A stretch of 64,000 nucleotides of DNA from an uncultured Tateyamaria sp. (GCF_947504105.1 NZ_CANNGP010000005.1:1-64000); one strand, 5' to 3'. Counted from the stretch's first letter, positions 1 to 8,535 are shown. Numbers and translations: made by a program. The notes: generated from the sequence alone by a model not told the origin.

Positions 1-8
1 CCCCTGGC

Positions 9-32
9 GTTACGCTGCCCAAGCAGCGTAAC
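9..32. repeat. Perfect inverted repeat near left edge
   Basis: Two 10-base arms (GTTACGCTGC and its exact complement) flank a 4-base CCAA loop. There is no T-tract on either side, so this is not a clear intrinsic terminator. It lies 3' of the CD-NTase gene, which is transcribed leftwards. It may be a terminator that works without a U-tract, or a regulatory hairpin of a gene outside the window. Bases 33-167 contain nothing else I can recognise. Confidence 0.5.
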
Positions 33-167
33 AGACACCGCCCTGGCCAAACAGGCCGAGTTCAACGGACGGGCACCAGGCATCTAAGCCAAACATAGAA
101 AGACGTTGACGTGTAGAGGGTGTTTCGCGCTTGCTCTAAGCACTCTGTGCGCAGTGTTTCTTTCATA

Positions 168-1070
168 TCAGTCCACCGAAGTTGGGATTACCGACCCGAA
201 CAATTTCTGCCACTCTAAGCCTGCTGAAACTTCCATGTTATCATATTCGTAGCCACATGCTTTCACGGCACGACGATGAGCCGTTTCCGTTTTGGATTGC
301 CATGCATCGCCCAACTGGATCATCTCAAGAGTATTTGACCCGGGCATCCAAAATGACTGCCCAACTCTTCCGATCATATAGGCTAAGACATCGCGAATAA
401 GCCAATCGAAGTAATATTCATCCTGTCGGGAGTAAGTGCTTTGATCTAGGCACTCTCTAACAAGTTGTTCAATATGGAAGCTTTTGATTGGTACCTCGCA
501 TTCCCGCTTCCAACGCTTCAATAGCTTTGTGAGTTTTCTGAGGTTTCCGCCATAGTTGTTATCATTTGCCGACAAGATTTCCATTTCCCCTATCGGAAAA
601 ACTTGTTTCCAGCTACCTCCGTTATTCGTGTCACAGGTCAAATAGCCGCCACCTTGAGCATGAAAAGCCGGAACGACTTCTATGGTTACGGAATTGAAAG
701 AAACGACAACAACTTGCCCATCGCCACGCATGTTGGTTTGAGGATAAGAACCCAGAAGTACATTCCTTACAGCCTGTAGCAACTGGCTTTGGACGTTACC
801 CTGACGCAGATTAAAGTCATGAAATACTTCGTTGGGGAGAATGCAAAATTGGTCAATGTCTGTTGGCGGCCTAATCGCGGTTCCTTTGCCCCAAGAACCC
901 ACAATTAACTTGTTGGCATCCCCGTCTGAGCTATCCCAATAGTGCCGATTTAGGCTTGCTGCCACCCCTCTCGACTTACCAAAACCGTCGGCGATTTGCG
1001 CGTCAGTCAGTGCTAAATTTGATAAAGCCGACCTAAATCTTGGCCGCACGTATCTCCAATGGTTAATCAT
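168..1070 (-). CDS. CD-NTase (cGAS/DncV-like cyclase), probable CBASS component
   Basis: This is a 300-residue SMODS-type nucleotidyltransferase. Enzymes of this family make cyclic di- or oligonucleotides on phage infection and thereby switch on a death effector. The nucleotidyltransferase signature GSWGKGT (58-64) is followed by the metal-binding DID (71-73), and the third acidic residue is Glu131 in TIEVVPAF. The C-terminal part (WKRECEVPIKSFHIEQL, and DAWQSKTETA further on) is typical of the family. I chose ATG at 1070, with AAGG just upstream, over an in-frame TTG at 1097. The effector would be expected downstream, which is left of base 168 and outside the window. It sits back-to-back with phage genes in what looks like an island. 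The family call is strong; a working CBASS locus is inferred. Confidence 0.8.
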   Translation of the reverse strand: MINHWRYVRPRFRSALSNLALTDAQIADGFGKSRGVAASLNRHYWDSSDGDANKLIVGSWGKGTAIRPPTDIDQFCILPNEVFHDFNLRQGNVQSQLLQAVRNVLLGSYPQTNMRGDGQVVVVSFNSVTIEVVPAFHAQGGGYLTCDTNNGGSWKQVFPIGEMEILSANDNNYGGNLRKLTKLLKRWKRECEVPIKSFHIEQLVRECLDQSTYSRQDEYYFDWLIRDVLAYMIGRVGQSFWMPGSNTLEMIQLGDAWQSKTETAHRRAVKACGYEYDNMEVSAGLEWQKLFGSVIPTSVD

Positions 1071-1209
1071 GTTTGCCTTGGGTTTAAGAAATTTCAACTT
1101 AAGTGGGTTCTCACGATATTGTGTTCAAGGGGTGGCGCGACACAACATGTGATGAAATTCGCCAATTGTGGCCACTGCTTTGAAGTGAGCGCAATCGGTT
1201 CGGTATTTT

Positions 1210-1239
1210 CCTTTCACCTGTAGTTCCCGAGGTGAAAGG
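1210..1239 (+). promoter_or_regulatory. Inverted repeat covering the ribosome binding site of the phage block
   Basis: Two perfect 10-base arms, CCTTTCACCT and AGGTGAAAGG, are separated by 10 bases. The right arm holds the purine-rich Shine-Dalgarno-like sequence ahead of the ATG at 1251. In mRNA the hairpin would pair that site; in DNA it could be a dimeric repressor operator. Either way it sits at the entry to the phage gene block. Confidence 0.6.
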
Positions 1240-1250
1240 ACCGAACTGCC

Positions 1251-2063
1251 ATGCCCAACTTGCAAACTGCTGAAATGAACCGATTTGGCCGCGATCTGTA
1301 TCGTCGCGCGCTGGATTTGCGGTTCAAAGCAGAGGACGGCGAAACCGTGCGCGACGATGCGCGACGGCTGAGCGCCGAAGCCGCAGCCGTCAAATCGACC
1401 GCTCTGGCCAATCTCACCCCCGTGGCAACGCGGGTGAAGTATCTTCAATCCCACAGTTTCAACAGCACCGGGGCGAATGCCCACAGCTATTTGCAGTCCC
1501 TTGGGCCGCATGGCTTCAAGGCTGCGTTGCCCGGGATCGTCGCCAAAGCCAATGCGGGCGATGAAGAGGCATTGGCGTTTGCCGGGGCTGCTATCGGCAT
1601 TCTCGACAACATGCCGGGGGCGCAACGTCCGCTCACGTCCAAGAAACTGGCCCGCATCATCGACCTACCGGAGTTCGACGCAGACCACCCGAACGCCAGC
1701 GAAGCGGTCAACCTGATCACTGCGAGTGAGAAGCTGGCCCGCATTTTGGCCGATGGCCGCACCCCGACAACGCCTGAGAAAATCGCCTTAGGACAGCTCT
1801 TGAACGATGTTCGGCCCGCTGAGGCGTTGGCCGATGAAAACGAAGCTCTGTTTGCCCCAGCCGAAGAGGACGAAACCGAAGAGGATACCCCCGATGACGA
1901 CGCAACTGACACTGCCGAACCCGACCAAGCCAGTGACGACACTGGACCGGATAGCAGCGGGGAAACGCCGGGTGATGACACCGACGGCGGAACCGAAGAC
2001 GAAGACCCCGACGGAGAAGATTCGGGCGGGGCTGAAAACGCAGAGGAAGGGGTAAGCGCATGA
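1251..2063 (+). CDS. Phage-block protein with long acidic tail, unknown function
   Basis: A 270-residue protein I do not recognise. Residues 1-190 are helical and Ala-rich. From about 200 to the end it is almost wholly Asp, Glu, Gly, Ser, Thr and Pro, so it is acidic and probably disordered. It is the first gene of a co-directional block and overlaps the next gene by four bases (ATGA). Its position ahead of a portal gene and its acidic low-complexity tail would fit a small-terminase-like, decoration or DNA-mimic protein, but nothing in it decides this. The start has the hairpin-covered AGGTGAAAGGA 10 bases upstream. Confidence 0.6.
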   Translation: MPNLQTAEMNRFGRDLYRRALDLRFKAEDGETVRDDARRLSAEAAAVKSTALANLTPVATRVKYLQSHSFNSTGANAHSYLQSLGPHGFKAALPGIVAKANAGDEEALAFAGAAIGILDNMPGAQRPLTSKKLARIIDLPEFDADHPNASEAVNLITASEKLARILADGRTPTTPEKIALGQLLNDVRPAEALADENEALFAPAEEDETEEDTPDDDATDTAEPDQASDDTGPDSSGETPGDDTDGGTEDEDPDGEDSGGAENAEEGVSA

Positions 2064-2494
2064 GCATTGCAACACACAACAAGCTGAAATTGGGCTTGGC
2101 TAAGGTGCATCGCAACAAGTTGGCCGCGAACGGTGCGACCGCTGAGGCGTTGTCGGACGCGGATTCTCAGATCGAAGATTTGAAAGACACGGCGAAGGCA
2201 GAACGCAAGGTTCTGGGCCAGCGCCGCGATGCACAGCTGGCCCGGTTTGGCGTACTCGATGAGCGGTTCCAAACCGATGGTTTCAAGGCAATCGCAGCTG
2301 TCGCGTCCGAAGCCGCAGAAACCGTGGGCGAATACGTCCATCGCTCTGCGCAAGACAAGATCAATGCTGGGCTGTCGGCGCATCGCAATGCACCAGCGAA
2401 GAGCAAAGAAACTCGCGTCGAATGGGATGGCAGTTTCAACGAGTCCTCAAACCCCATTCAGAATGGTCTCGACGAACTCAGGGAGGACATTTGA
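2060..2494 (+). CDS. Small phage-block protein, unknown function
   Basis: A 144-residue, charged, mostly helical protein rich in Ala, Lys, Glu and Asp, with a coiled-coil-like stretch around residues 30-60. It has no motif I recognise and no signal peptide or membrane segment. It overlaps its upstream neighbour by four bases and the portal gene by one base (TGATG), which implies translational coupling in one head-module transcript. It may be a head-assembly accessory protein, but that rests only on position. Confidence 0.6.
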   Translation: MSIATHNKLKLGLAKVHRNKLAANGATAEALSDADSQIEDLKDTAKAERKVLGQRRDAQLARFGVLDERFQTDGFKAIAAVASEAAETVGEYVHRSAQDKINAGLSAHRNAPAKSKETRVEWDGSFNESSNPIQNGLDELREDI

Positions 2495-3813
2495 TGGCCC
2501 AGAAATCCAAAGCGGATGTATCGACGCCATCGATTGAATTCCAATCCATGTCGCCCGTGTGGCAGATGATTGCGGACGTTTACGCGGGGTCTGAGGCATT
2601 GCGCCAACATGGCTCTGTCTACATCCCACAGCACCACAGCGAGCCGAGCGAAGCTTATGCCGAACGTCTGGACAACTTGGTTGCGTTCAATTTCCTGCGG
2701 CAAACCGTCGAAGAACTGACCGGGCGAACATTCAGCCGTGATCCGGTTTTTGATATGTCCGACGATGCCGCGCCGTGGCGTGATGAGTTCTTGCCCGATG
2801 TTGACCACCAGAAACACGCCGCACCAACTTTCCTGCGGGATTGGTTCGCTTGCGGGCTGAAATTTGGCTGCGCACACCTGTTGATTGAACCGGGCGTAAA
2901 CCGCCCCCGGTGGCGCATCATCGACCCGCGCGACCTGTTTTTCGCCGCACTGGATGGCAACGGCGATCTGTCTGAAATCCGCTATCACCGCAGCGTCACC
3001 GCAATCGACGGTTTTGAAGAGGTCAAAACGCCTGAGATTGTGCGGATGACGCCTGAGCTGATCGAAGTCTATCGGGAAGACAAAGAATGGGCGGTGCATT
3101 CGACCGAGGCAAACACCCTTGGGCGGATTCCGCTGGTCCCGTTCTTCATCGAACGCGAAGGCATCTTGGCTTGTGAACCACCCTTGCGCGATCTGGCAGA
3201 GCTCCAAATCTCGCACGCCCGCAAGCGCTCTGATTTGGACACAACCCTGCGTGTCGCCAGCTTTCCAATGCTGGCGGTCCAAGGGGGCAGCTATGACGAA
3301 AGCCAACTGATCGTCGGGCCACACGCCTTGATCGAGCTTGACCCGGATTCCACGGCTTTCTATGTCGAACACACGGGCACAGCCGTCCAAATTCTCATGA
3401 ATGATTTGAAGGCATTGGAAGAGCGGGCCGCGACGTTTGGCGCTCAGATCACCAAGAAACGCCCAAGCGTGGAAACCGCAACTGGAGCCGTCGTGAATGC
3501 CAATTCCGCACTGGCCCCGCTTCAGGGTTATGCGCTGGCTTTCATCGAAGCTGTCAATGAGGCGTTGGCCCTGACGCAAGAGATTTGGGGGCAGAGCACG
3601 CGCCCAGCGTTTTCCATGTCCATCGACTTTCTAGCACCGGACTCGGATGCGCAATCCATCATTCGCTTGCGCGAACTGGGGGACATCAGCCGCATTGACG
3701 CGCTGTCCGAGTTGAAGCGCCGGGGTGCATTGTCATCGGCATTCGACATCGAAGTGAACGAAGAACGGTTGGAGTCCGAAGGCCCAATCGCAGCCAATGG
3801 AGATTTCGCATGA
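2494..3813 (+). CDS. Phage portal protein (DUF4055-like)
   Basis: This 439-residue protein resembles the DUF4055 portal family. Portals form the dodecameric ring at the capsid vertex through which DNA is packaged. Family-like features include the N-terminal region with ETVEELTGRTF-type sequence (about residues 66-75), the central RPRWRIIDPRDLFF block and the helical C-terminal region with an ALTQEIWG-type crown segment. I placed the start at ATG 2494, directly behind GGGAGGAC, rather than at an in-frame ATG at 2422 inside the upstream gene. It overlaps the next gene by four bases. No terminase or major capsid gene is visible in the window, so the head module is partial. Confidence 0.7.
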   Translation: MAQKSKADVSTPSIEFQSMSPVWQMIADVYAGSEALRQHGSVYIPQHHSEPSEAYAERLDNLVAFNFLRQTVEELTGRTFSRDPVFDMSDDAAPWRDEFLPDVDHQKHAAPTFLRDWFACGLKFGCAHLLIEPGVNRPRWRIIDPRDLFFAALDGNGDLSEIRYHRSVTAIDGFEEVKTPEIVRMTPELIEVYREDKEWAVHSTEANTLGRIPLVPFFIEREGILACEPPLRDLAELQISHARKRSDLDTTLRVASFPMLAVQGGSYDESQLIVGPHALIELDPDSTAFYVEHTGTAVQILMNDLKALEERAATFGAQITKKRPSVETATGAVVNANSALAPLQGYALAFIEAVNEALALTQEIWGQSTRPAFSMSIDFLAPDSDAQSIIRLRELGDISRIDALSELKRRGALSSAFDIEVNEERLESEGPIAANGDFA

Positions 3814-4256
3814 ATTTTGAAACCAGCGCTCGCGTTTCTGCCGATCAAGCGATGGATGCTTGGAAGGTTCTTGAATCCCTGTACCAAGGAGGCATCACGA
3901 ACGGCGATGATATGTTTGTAAAAGTTGCTTCCTTCCTGAAATCGGTTGGCGAAGAAGGCAAAGCAAACTCGGAGCGGGCCAAATCTGAAATTGTATATCA
4001 AGAGCTGAAAGATGTTGAGCAAGCTGCGCAAGGCAATCCTTTGATTTGGCCCTTGCTGGTACAGGCCAGAGCTGAGGCCAAGCGGGCCGTGATTCTGGCG
4101 GATGCAGCAAGTGTTTACGCAAGTCAGTCCAAAGAGTCCGACGAACCCGCGCTCTATGATCCACACCCTTGGGCGTATTTGGCCGAAATGTCGGCTGTGT
4201 TGTGCCGGGATTGCTTGGACCAAGCGTTGGAAGTTCTGCGCGATGGCAAAGCCTAA
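3810..4256 (+). CDS. Phage-block protein, unknown function
   Basis: A 148-residue helical protein with no recognised domain. It carries no signal peptide or membrane span and has one CRDC motif near residue 131. It starts inside the portal stop codon (ATGA) and overlaps the next small gene by 14 bases, so it belongs to the same coupled transcript. A role in head assembly is plausible only from context. Confidence 0.6.
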   Translation: MNFETSARVSADQAMDAWKVLESLYQGGITNGDDMFVKVASFLKSVGEEGKANSERAKSEIVYQELKDVEQAAQGNPLIWPLLVQARAEAKRAVILADAASVYASQSKESDEPALYDPHPWAYLAEMSAVLCRDCLDQALEVLRDGKA

Positions 4257-4464
4257 ATCGGTCCACCCGGGGCTGTACAAGAAAAACGACGATTACCTTT
4301 TTTGCATGGGCTTGGCCAAGACCGCCGAAGGCGATGCGCAGATGGCCAAGGCTCTGGGCTATTCAGATCAGATCGTGAGCATCTTTATGGCGCGGGCGCA
4401 GCAATGGCGAGACGCCGCGAAACGGCATGGTGAAGCATGGTTGGAGCAACGCTATGGACAATGA
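4243..4464 (+). CDS. Small phage-block protein
   Basis: A 73-residue basic protein running from MAKPKSVHPG to QRYGQ. I chose ATG 4243 because it follows the local pattern of short overlaps: it overlaps the gene before it by 14 bases and the gene after it by 11. The open frame extends further upstream, but that part would lie wholly within the preceding gene. Function unknown. Confidence 0.5.
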   Translation: MAKPKSVHPGLYKKNDDYLFCMGLAKTAEGDAQMAKALGYSDQIVSIFMARAQQWRDAAKRHGEAWLEQRYGQ

Positions 4465-5368
4465 TGAAACGCTGGACGCCTTCGTGCGGCGTGCCGTGCG
4501 GATGCGGGCTGTGTCTGCAAGAACTGCCCGTGAGCTGAACAAGATCATTTCTCAGGCTGACGAAGACACCGTGGCTACGCTGGCCAAGCGGTTGCGCGGT
4601 GTGCGCAGTCTTGAATCGACAATCGAAGCTGTGGACGAAATCCGTCGGGATGCGCATGAACGACTTAGCGGCAAAATGGTCGATGACCTGAAACCGATGA
4701 TCAAGAGCGAAGCTGAGTTTGTGTCTAGCTTTGGTCGCGCCCGAAAATTTGGCCGCGCTACCTTGGCCGGGATCGTCTCAAACGTGCTGACGCGGCCCGC
4801 TTACGGCCTGTCGGTCGATGGACACCTAGACGCGCTGCAAATGTCCGACACGTCCCGCACCGCGCGTCTGGTGCGATCTGCGGTCACGGCTGGGCAAGGC
4901 GTGGGGCAGGTTATCGGCGGGCTACGCCAGACGGTATTCCCCCGAACCGCCAATTTCATTCTGGGCACAGCGCGAACGCTCTACGCCCATGCGCAGGCAA
5001 CGGTTCTCGACGATGTGGCCAGCACGGATTTGGAGAACTTGCGCGGGCTGCGTTGGACATCGGTTCTCGATGGCAAGACATCCGCGATTTGTCGCGCCCG
5101 GTCTGGCGAGGTCTATCAACCCTTCGAAGGGCCACGACCCCCGGCTCATTTCAATTGCCGTTCTGTCATGGTGCCAGTGTTTGTCGGAGGTGGGGGTGCG
5201 CTAGAGCCGACCTATGAGCAATGGTTGCGACGCCAACCGCGTGGTTTTGTCGAAGAGGTCATGGGCAAGCGCAAGGCTGACATCTTCCTATCGGGGGACA
5301 TGAGCCTTGATCGATTCGTGGATTCCACAGGCCGAGAGCTGCGGATTGATGAGCTTTCGGACGCTTGA
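4454..5368 (+). CDS. Phage Mu F-like head morphogenesis protein
   Basis: A 304-residue protein related to the Mu gpF / SPP1 gp7 minor head protein family, which binds the portal and takes part in procapsid assembly. The diagnostic C-terminal region reads RGLRWTSVLDGKTSAIC followed by RPPAHFNCRS, the usual Cys/His-containing core, at about residues 190-235. It directly follows the portal and small genes, as in many tailed phages. The start at ATG 4454 removes most of the overlap with the gene before it. It is the last gene of the phage block, about 125 bases from the 3' end of tRNA-Asn. Confidence 0.75.
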   Translation: MDNDETLDAFVRRAVRMRAVSARTARELNKIISQADEDTVATLAKRLRGVRSLESTIEAVDEIRRDAHERLSGKMVDDLKPMIKSEAEFVSSFGRARKFGRATLAGIVSNVLTRPAYGLSVDGHLDALQMSDTSRTARLVRSAVTAGQGVGQVIGGLRQTVFPRTANFILGTARTLYAHAQATVLDDVASTDLENLRGLRWTSVLDGKTSAICRARSGEVYQPFEGPRPPAHFNCRSVMVPVFVGGGGALEPTYEQWLRRQPRGFVEEVMGKRKADIFLSGDMSLDRFVDSTGRELRIDELSDA

Positions 5369-5492
5369 AGCCAGCCTAGTCGAAAAAAGTGGGGATAGAT
5401 TGCCCTGAAACGATGGCGTACCTAGGTACAGAAAATAAGCGCCGCAGTCATTTGGTGAAATGACGCAATGCGCTGATTTTACTGAGATATTT
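5369..5492. other. Junction between phage block and tRNA, with palindromes
   Basis: No gene is seen here. The stretch holds a perfect 12-base palindrome GTACCTAGGTAC (5418-5429) and an inverted repeat GTCATTT-ggtg-AAATGAC (5447-5464). It lies at the probable boundary between island and core chromosome. Confidence 0.5.
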
Positions 5493-5567
5493 TGGCTCCG
5501 GCGGTAGGGATCGAACCTACGACCAATTGATTAACAGTCAACTGCTCTACCGCTGAGCTACGCCGGA
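5493..5567 (-). tRNA. tRNA-Asn (GTT)
   Basis: A complete cloverleaf reads on the minus strand. The acceptor strand TCCGGCG pairs with CGCCGGA, the discriminator is G and CCA is encoded. The anticodon loop CTGTTAA gives anticodon GTT, and the T-loop is GGTTCGATCCC. Its 3' end faces the phage block, the orientation used by tRNA-targeting integrases. No second tRNA 3' fragment is seen in the window. Confidence 0.95.
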
Positions 5568-5637
5568 ACGGTTCGCGCCGTATAGCAAGGCCGATTCAGG
5601 TCGTCCAGAGGGTTTTGCAGGCCCGTGAACAAAAAAA

Positions 5638-6558
5638 TCAAACTCCACCAATGCGTGCAAAACGGGCGTCATGTGCCAATGGATCGCTGGCTTCGATCTC
5701 TGATCGACCCATCAGGTCGATCAGATGAGCCAATACGTTGCGCGTGGCAACAGGCAAGAGAGCCTTGGGCGTATCCACATAGACAAGTTGGGCGATCTGC
5801 ACTGCGGTGGCGGGCCCTTTGTCAAGCGTCGCAAGAATGGCGGCTTCCCGGGTGCGACGATGTGCGATCAACCACTCCAGCCGTGCGGTCGGGTCGATCA
5901 CTGGGCCTCCATGCCCGGGATAGAAAACGCGCCAACGCCTCCTGCGCAGCTTTTCGCAGGAGGCCATGAAATCTGTCAGATCGCCGTCAGGTGGAGACAC
6001 CAGTGAACTGGCCCATCCCATGACGTGATCCGCCGTCAGGCAAGCGTCGCCAAACCCAAGGCAGATATGATTGCCGAGATGCCCCGGTGTGTGAATGACG
6101 TCGAGGCGCCAATCCGGGCCGTTGATCACATCCCCGTCGCGTAGTCGGGTGTCGGGCGCAAAGGAGATATCGACACCCTCTCCTCCACCCACAAGCCCGT
6201 TGTCCACTAGGCTTTGCATGATGCTGCTTCGTCCATCCGTTGCTGTTCCAAACGCGAGAACGGGTGCGCCTGTGGCCTTGGAAAGGGGGGCAGCCAAAGG
6301 AGAATGATCCAGATGTGCATGTGTCACGATGATATGCGATACAAATTGTTCTGAACCGATTGCTCCCATGACCGCGTCAAGGTGCGCCGCGCTGTCTGGG
6401 CCCGGGTCGATCACTGCCAGAGCGGTTGTGCCCACAAGGTATGTATTGGTGCCTCGATAGGTCATTGGAGATGGATTCGGTGCCACGATGCGGCGCAGTC
6501 CGGGTTCCAGCACCTCGGAGATACCTATGGGTGGATCAAAATCGTCTGGCGGCAGCAT
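5638..6558 (-). CDS. MBL-fold metallo-hydrolase, LACTB2-like
   Basis: A 306-residue metallo-beta-lactamase-fold hydrolase. The zinc-binding motif HAHLDH (residues 100-105) is clear, followed by HTPGH, the bridging Asp in TADHVMG and the GHGGPV metal-ligand region. The last 60 residues look like the winged-helix tail found in LACTB2/BLACT-type proteins, which act on RNA or thioester-like substrates. There is no signal peptide, so it is cytoplasmic. Its start is 44 bases from the divergent sensor kinase gene, so the two probably share a promoter region. The substrate is not determined. Confidence 0.75.
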   Translation of the reverse strand: MLPPDDFDPPIGISEVLEPGLRRIVAPNPSPMTYRGTNTYLVGTTALAVIDPGPDSAAHLDAVMGAIGSEQFVSHIIVTHAHLDHSPLAAPLSKATGAPVLAFGTATDGRSSIMQSLVDNGLVGGGEGVDISFAPDTRLRDGDVINGPDWRLDVIHTPGHLGNHICLGFGDACLTADHVMGWASSLVSPPDGDLTDFMASCEKLRRRRWRVFYPGHGGPVIDPTARLEWLIAHRRTREAAILATLDKGPATAVQIAQLVYVDTPKALLPVATRNVLAHLIDLMGRSEIEASDPLAHDARFARIGGV

Positions 6559-6601
6559 GGTGGTCTTTCGTCCGGGATCGCGGCTCGATAGGGTTTACGC
6601 C

Positions 6602-7921
6602 ATGTCCTTTGCCTGGCTCAAACATTATATGCCCCGTGGCATCTACGCGCGCGCCGCGCTGATCCTTCTGCTGCCGGTCGTTGTGGTGCAGCTTGTCGTG
6701 TCTGTCCTTTTCGCCCAGCGCCATTTCGAAGGTGTGACGGTTCAGATGGCTGACACGGTCGAGCGCGAGATAAACCTGGTATTGAACGTTTTGTCCGATC
6801 TGCCACCTGATGCCGATGTGACGCAGGCCGTGCTCGATGCAACCGGTCCGCTGGCCATGATTGTGCAGCGTATTCCGGAGGAGGCGCTGGATGCACCCAA
6901 TCAACGCGATTGGGATGACTTTTCCGGGCGTGTTGTGATCCGACGTCTGGGGGAGACAATCCCTGCGATCCGTTCCTTCGATCTGTCCGGGAGCGGTTTG
7001 GTGCAGGTTGCAGTCGAAAGCGGAACCGGGCCGGTTTCCATCACCTTTGACAGACGCCGCGTTTCGGCCCGGAACCCGCACCAATTGCTGGTTTACATGG
7101 TCGTCTTCTCGGTCCTGACGACCTTTGTGTCGTTTATCTATCTGCGCAACCAGCTGCGCCCGATCCGAAGGCTTGCAAGGGCCGCCGAAGCTTTTGGGCG
7201 GGGACGTCATCTGGCCTATGTACCGGCGGGTGCCACTGAGTTGCGGGCAGCGGGTACTGCTTTTGTCGATATGCGCAACAGGATCGAAAGGCAGATGGAG
7301 ACACGGACACTCATGTTGTCAGGCGTCAGCCATGATCTGCGCACGCCTCTCACGCGGATGCGTTTGGCCCTTTCGATGGTGGATGACGACAACCGCGAAG
7401 CGCTGGAAGCAGATGTCGACGACATGCAGAACATGATCGACGCGTTTCTTGACTTCGCGAAGGGCGACGGGGAAAGCGAGCCGAAGGCGGTCGATCCGAT
7501 TGCACTGGCCCAAACACTTGTCGAAGATGCGCAGCGGGGTGATCAACCGGTGACGTTGCACGAGGTGAATGGGCAGGGCACGGTCATGCTGCGCCCGATA
7601 GCGATGCGCCGCGCGCTTGGTAACCTGATCAGCAACGCGGTGCGCTACGGCAGGCGCGCCGAGGTCAGCGTGGCACTTACCGAGAAGTCGCTGCGCTTCC
7701 GGGTCGAAGATGATGGTCCGGGCATTCCAGAAGACCGCCGCGCTGATGCGCAGCGCCCCTTTACCCGTCTTGATCCGTCCCGAAATCAGGACAAAGGCGG
7801 TAGTGTCGGGCTGGGATTGGCCATCGCCACCGACATTGCGCGCGCCCATGGTGGCGTGCTGCGCCTCGGCGAAAGCGAGCGGCTCGGTGGTCTGCGTGCC
7901 GATATCGTCATCGCCCGGTGA
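6602..7921 (+). CDS. Membrane sensor histidine kinase, EnvZ-like
   Basis: A 439-residue class I histidine kinase. A first membrane span (about 15-37) and a second (about 160-182) frame a periplasmic region of about 120 residues, followed by a HAMP linker. The phosphorylation box is SHDLRTPLTRMRL near residue 243. The ATP-binding domain has the N box (NLISNAVRYG), G1 (DDGPGIPE) and G2 (GSVGLGLAIA). I preferred ATG 6602; a longer in-frame start would overlap the divergent MBL gene. No response regulator is adjacent, so the partner is encoded elsewhere. Confidence 0.8.
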   Translation: MSFAWLKHYMPRGIYARAALILLLPVVVVQLVVSVLFAQRHFEGVTVQMADTVEREINLVLNVLSDLPPDADVTQAVLDATGPLAMIVQRIPEEALDAPNQRDWDDFSGRVVIRRLGETIPAIRSFDLSGSGLVQVAVESGTGPVSITFDRRRVSARNPHQLLVYMVVFSVLTTFVSFIYLRNQLRPIRRLARAAEAFGRGRHLAYVPAGATELRAAGTAFVDMRNRIERQMETRTLMLSGVSHDLRTPLTRMRLALSMVDDDNREALEADVDDMQNMIDAFLDFAKGDGESEPKAVDPIALAQTLVEDAQRGDQPVTLHEVNGQGTVMLRPIAMRRALGNLISNAVRYGRRAEVSVALTEKSLRFRVEDDGPGIPEDRRADAQRPFTRLDPSRNQDKGGSVGLGLAIATDIARAHGGVLRLGESERLGGLRADIVIAR

Positions 7922-7996
7922 CGTGCCGCAGCGGCACGCTTGCCGCGCAGGACGGATCGGTTTTACTGGCGACACAGCACAGCAGGAGCGCCCGAA

Positions 7997-8443
7997 ATGA
8001 CACCGTATGACATGATCCGCGACCAACTCGGCAAGGCGGTGCCCTTTGCCAACCACGTGGGTGTCGACCTGATCGAGGTGGGCGACGGCATCGGTATGGC
8101 GGCGCTCGAACAGCGGCCCGAGACGTCGAACCATATCCAGACCCAGCATGCCGGCGCCATGTTCACATTGGGTGAGGCTGCATCTGGGGCCGCCCTCGCC
8201 GGGGCCTTTGGCCCGATGATCTTTCAGGCGCGGCCCGTCGCCTCGGGTGCCAGCATCTCTTACGTCAAGATCGCGAAGGGTCGGCTCGAAGCGCATGCCA
8301 AAACCGAACGTCCGGGCCCCGAACTGGTCAAGGAATTGCAAGACGTGGGCAAGACGGCCTTCGACATCAGTGTGGATATCCGCGACCGCGACGGTGATAC
8401 GGTTGTCACTATGACGGTCGGCTGGCATGTCCGCAAAGCATGA
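7997..8443 (+). CDS. Hotdog-fold thioesterase, DUF4442/PaaI-like
   Basis: A 148-residue hotdog-fold protein. Family-like features are the N-terminal helix, the conserved HAGAMFTLGEAASGAAL segment (about residues 51-67) and the beta strand ending TMTVGWHVRK. Members usually hydrolyse acyl-CoA thioesters; the substrate here is unknown. ATG 7997 follows AGCAGGAG at suitable spacing. It lies 75 bases after the kinase gene, on the same strand, and ends just before a convergent tRNA gene. Confidence 0.65.
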   Translation: MTPYDMIRDQLGKAVPFANHVGVDLIEVGDGIGMAALEQRPETSNHIQTQHAGAMFTLGEAASGAALAGAFGPMIFQARPVASGASISYVKIAKGRLEAHAKTERPGPELVKELQDVGKTAFDISVDIRDRDGDTVVTMTVGWHVRKA

Positions 8444-8451
8444 AGGGCGGT

Positions 8452-8528
8452 TGGTAGGCCCGGCAGGACTTGAACCCGCAACCAAAGCGTTATGAGCGCT
8501 CTGCTCTAACCAATTGAGCTACAGGCCC
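8452..8528 (-). tRNA. tRNA with CAT anticodon, probably Ile2 (lysidine type)
   Basis: A cloverleaf of 77 bases reads on the minus strand with encoded CCA. The anticodon loop is CTCATAA. CAT serves initiator Met, elongator Met or, after TilS modification, Ile for AUA codons. The acceptor GGGCCTG and the overall sequence look more like alphaproteobacterial tRNA-Ile2 than elongator tRNA-Met, and the D-arm is not of initiator type. Pair 1-72 would be a G-U wobble. Confidence 0.75.
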
Positions 8529-8535
8529 GCCTGAT

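Noticed and set aside
1-168. CBASS effector gene
   Set aside because: No open frame of useful size is present left of the cyclase within the window.
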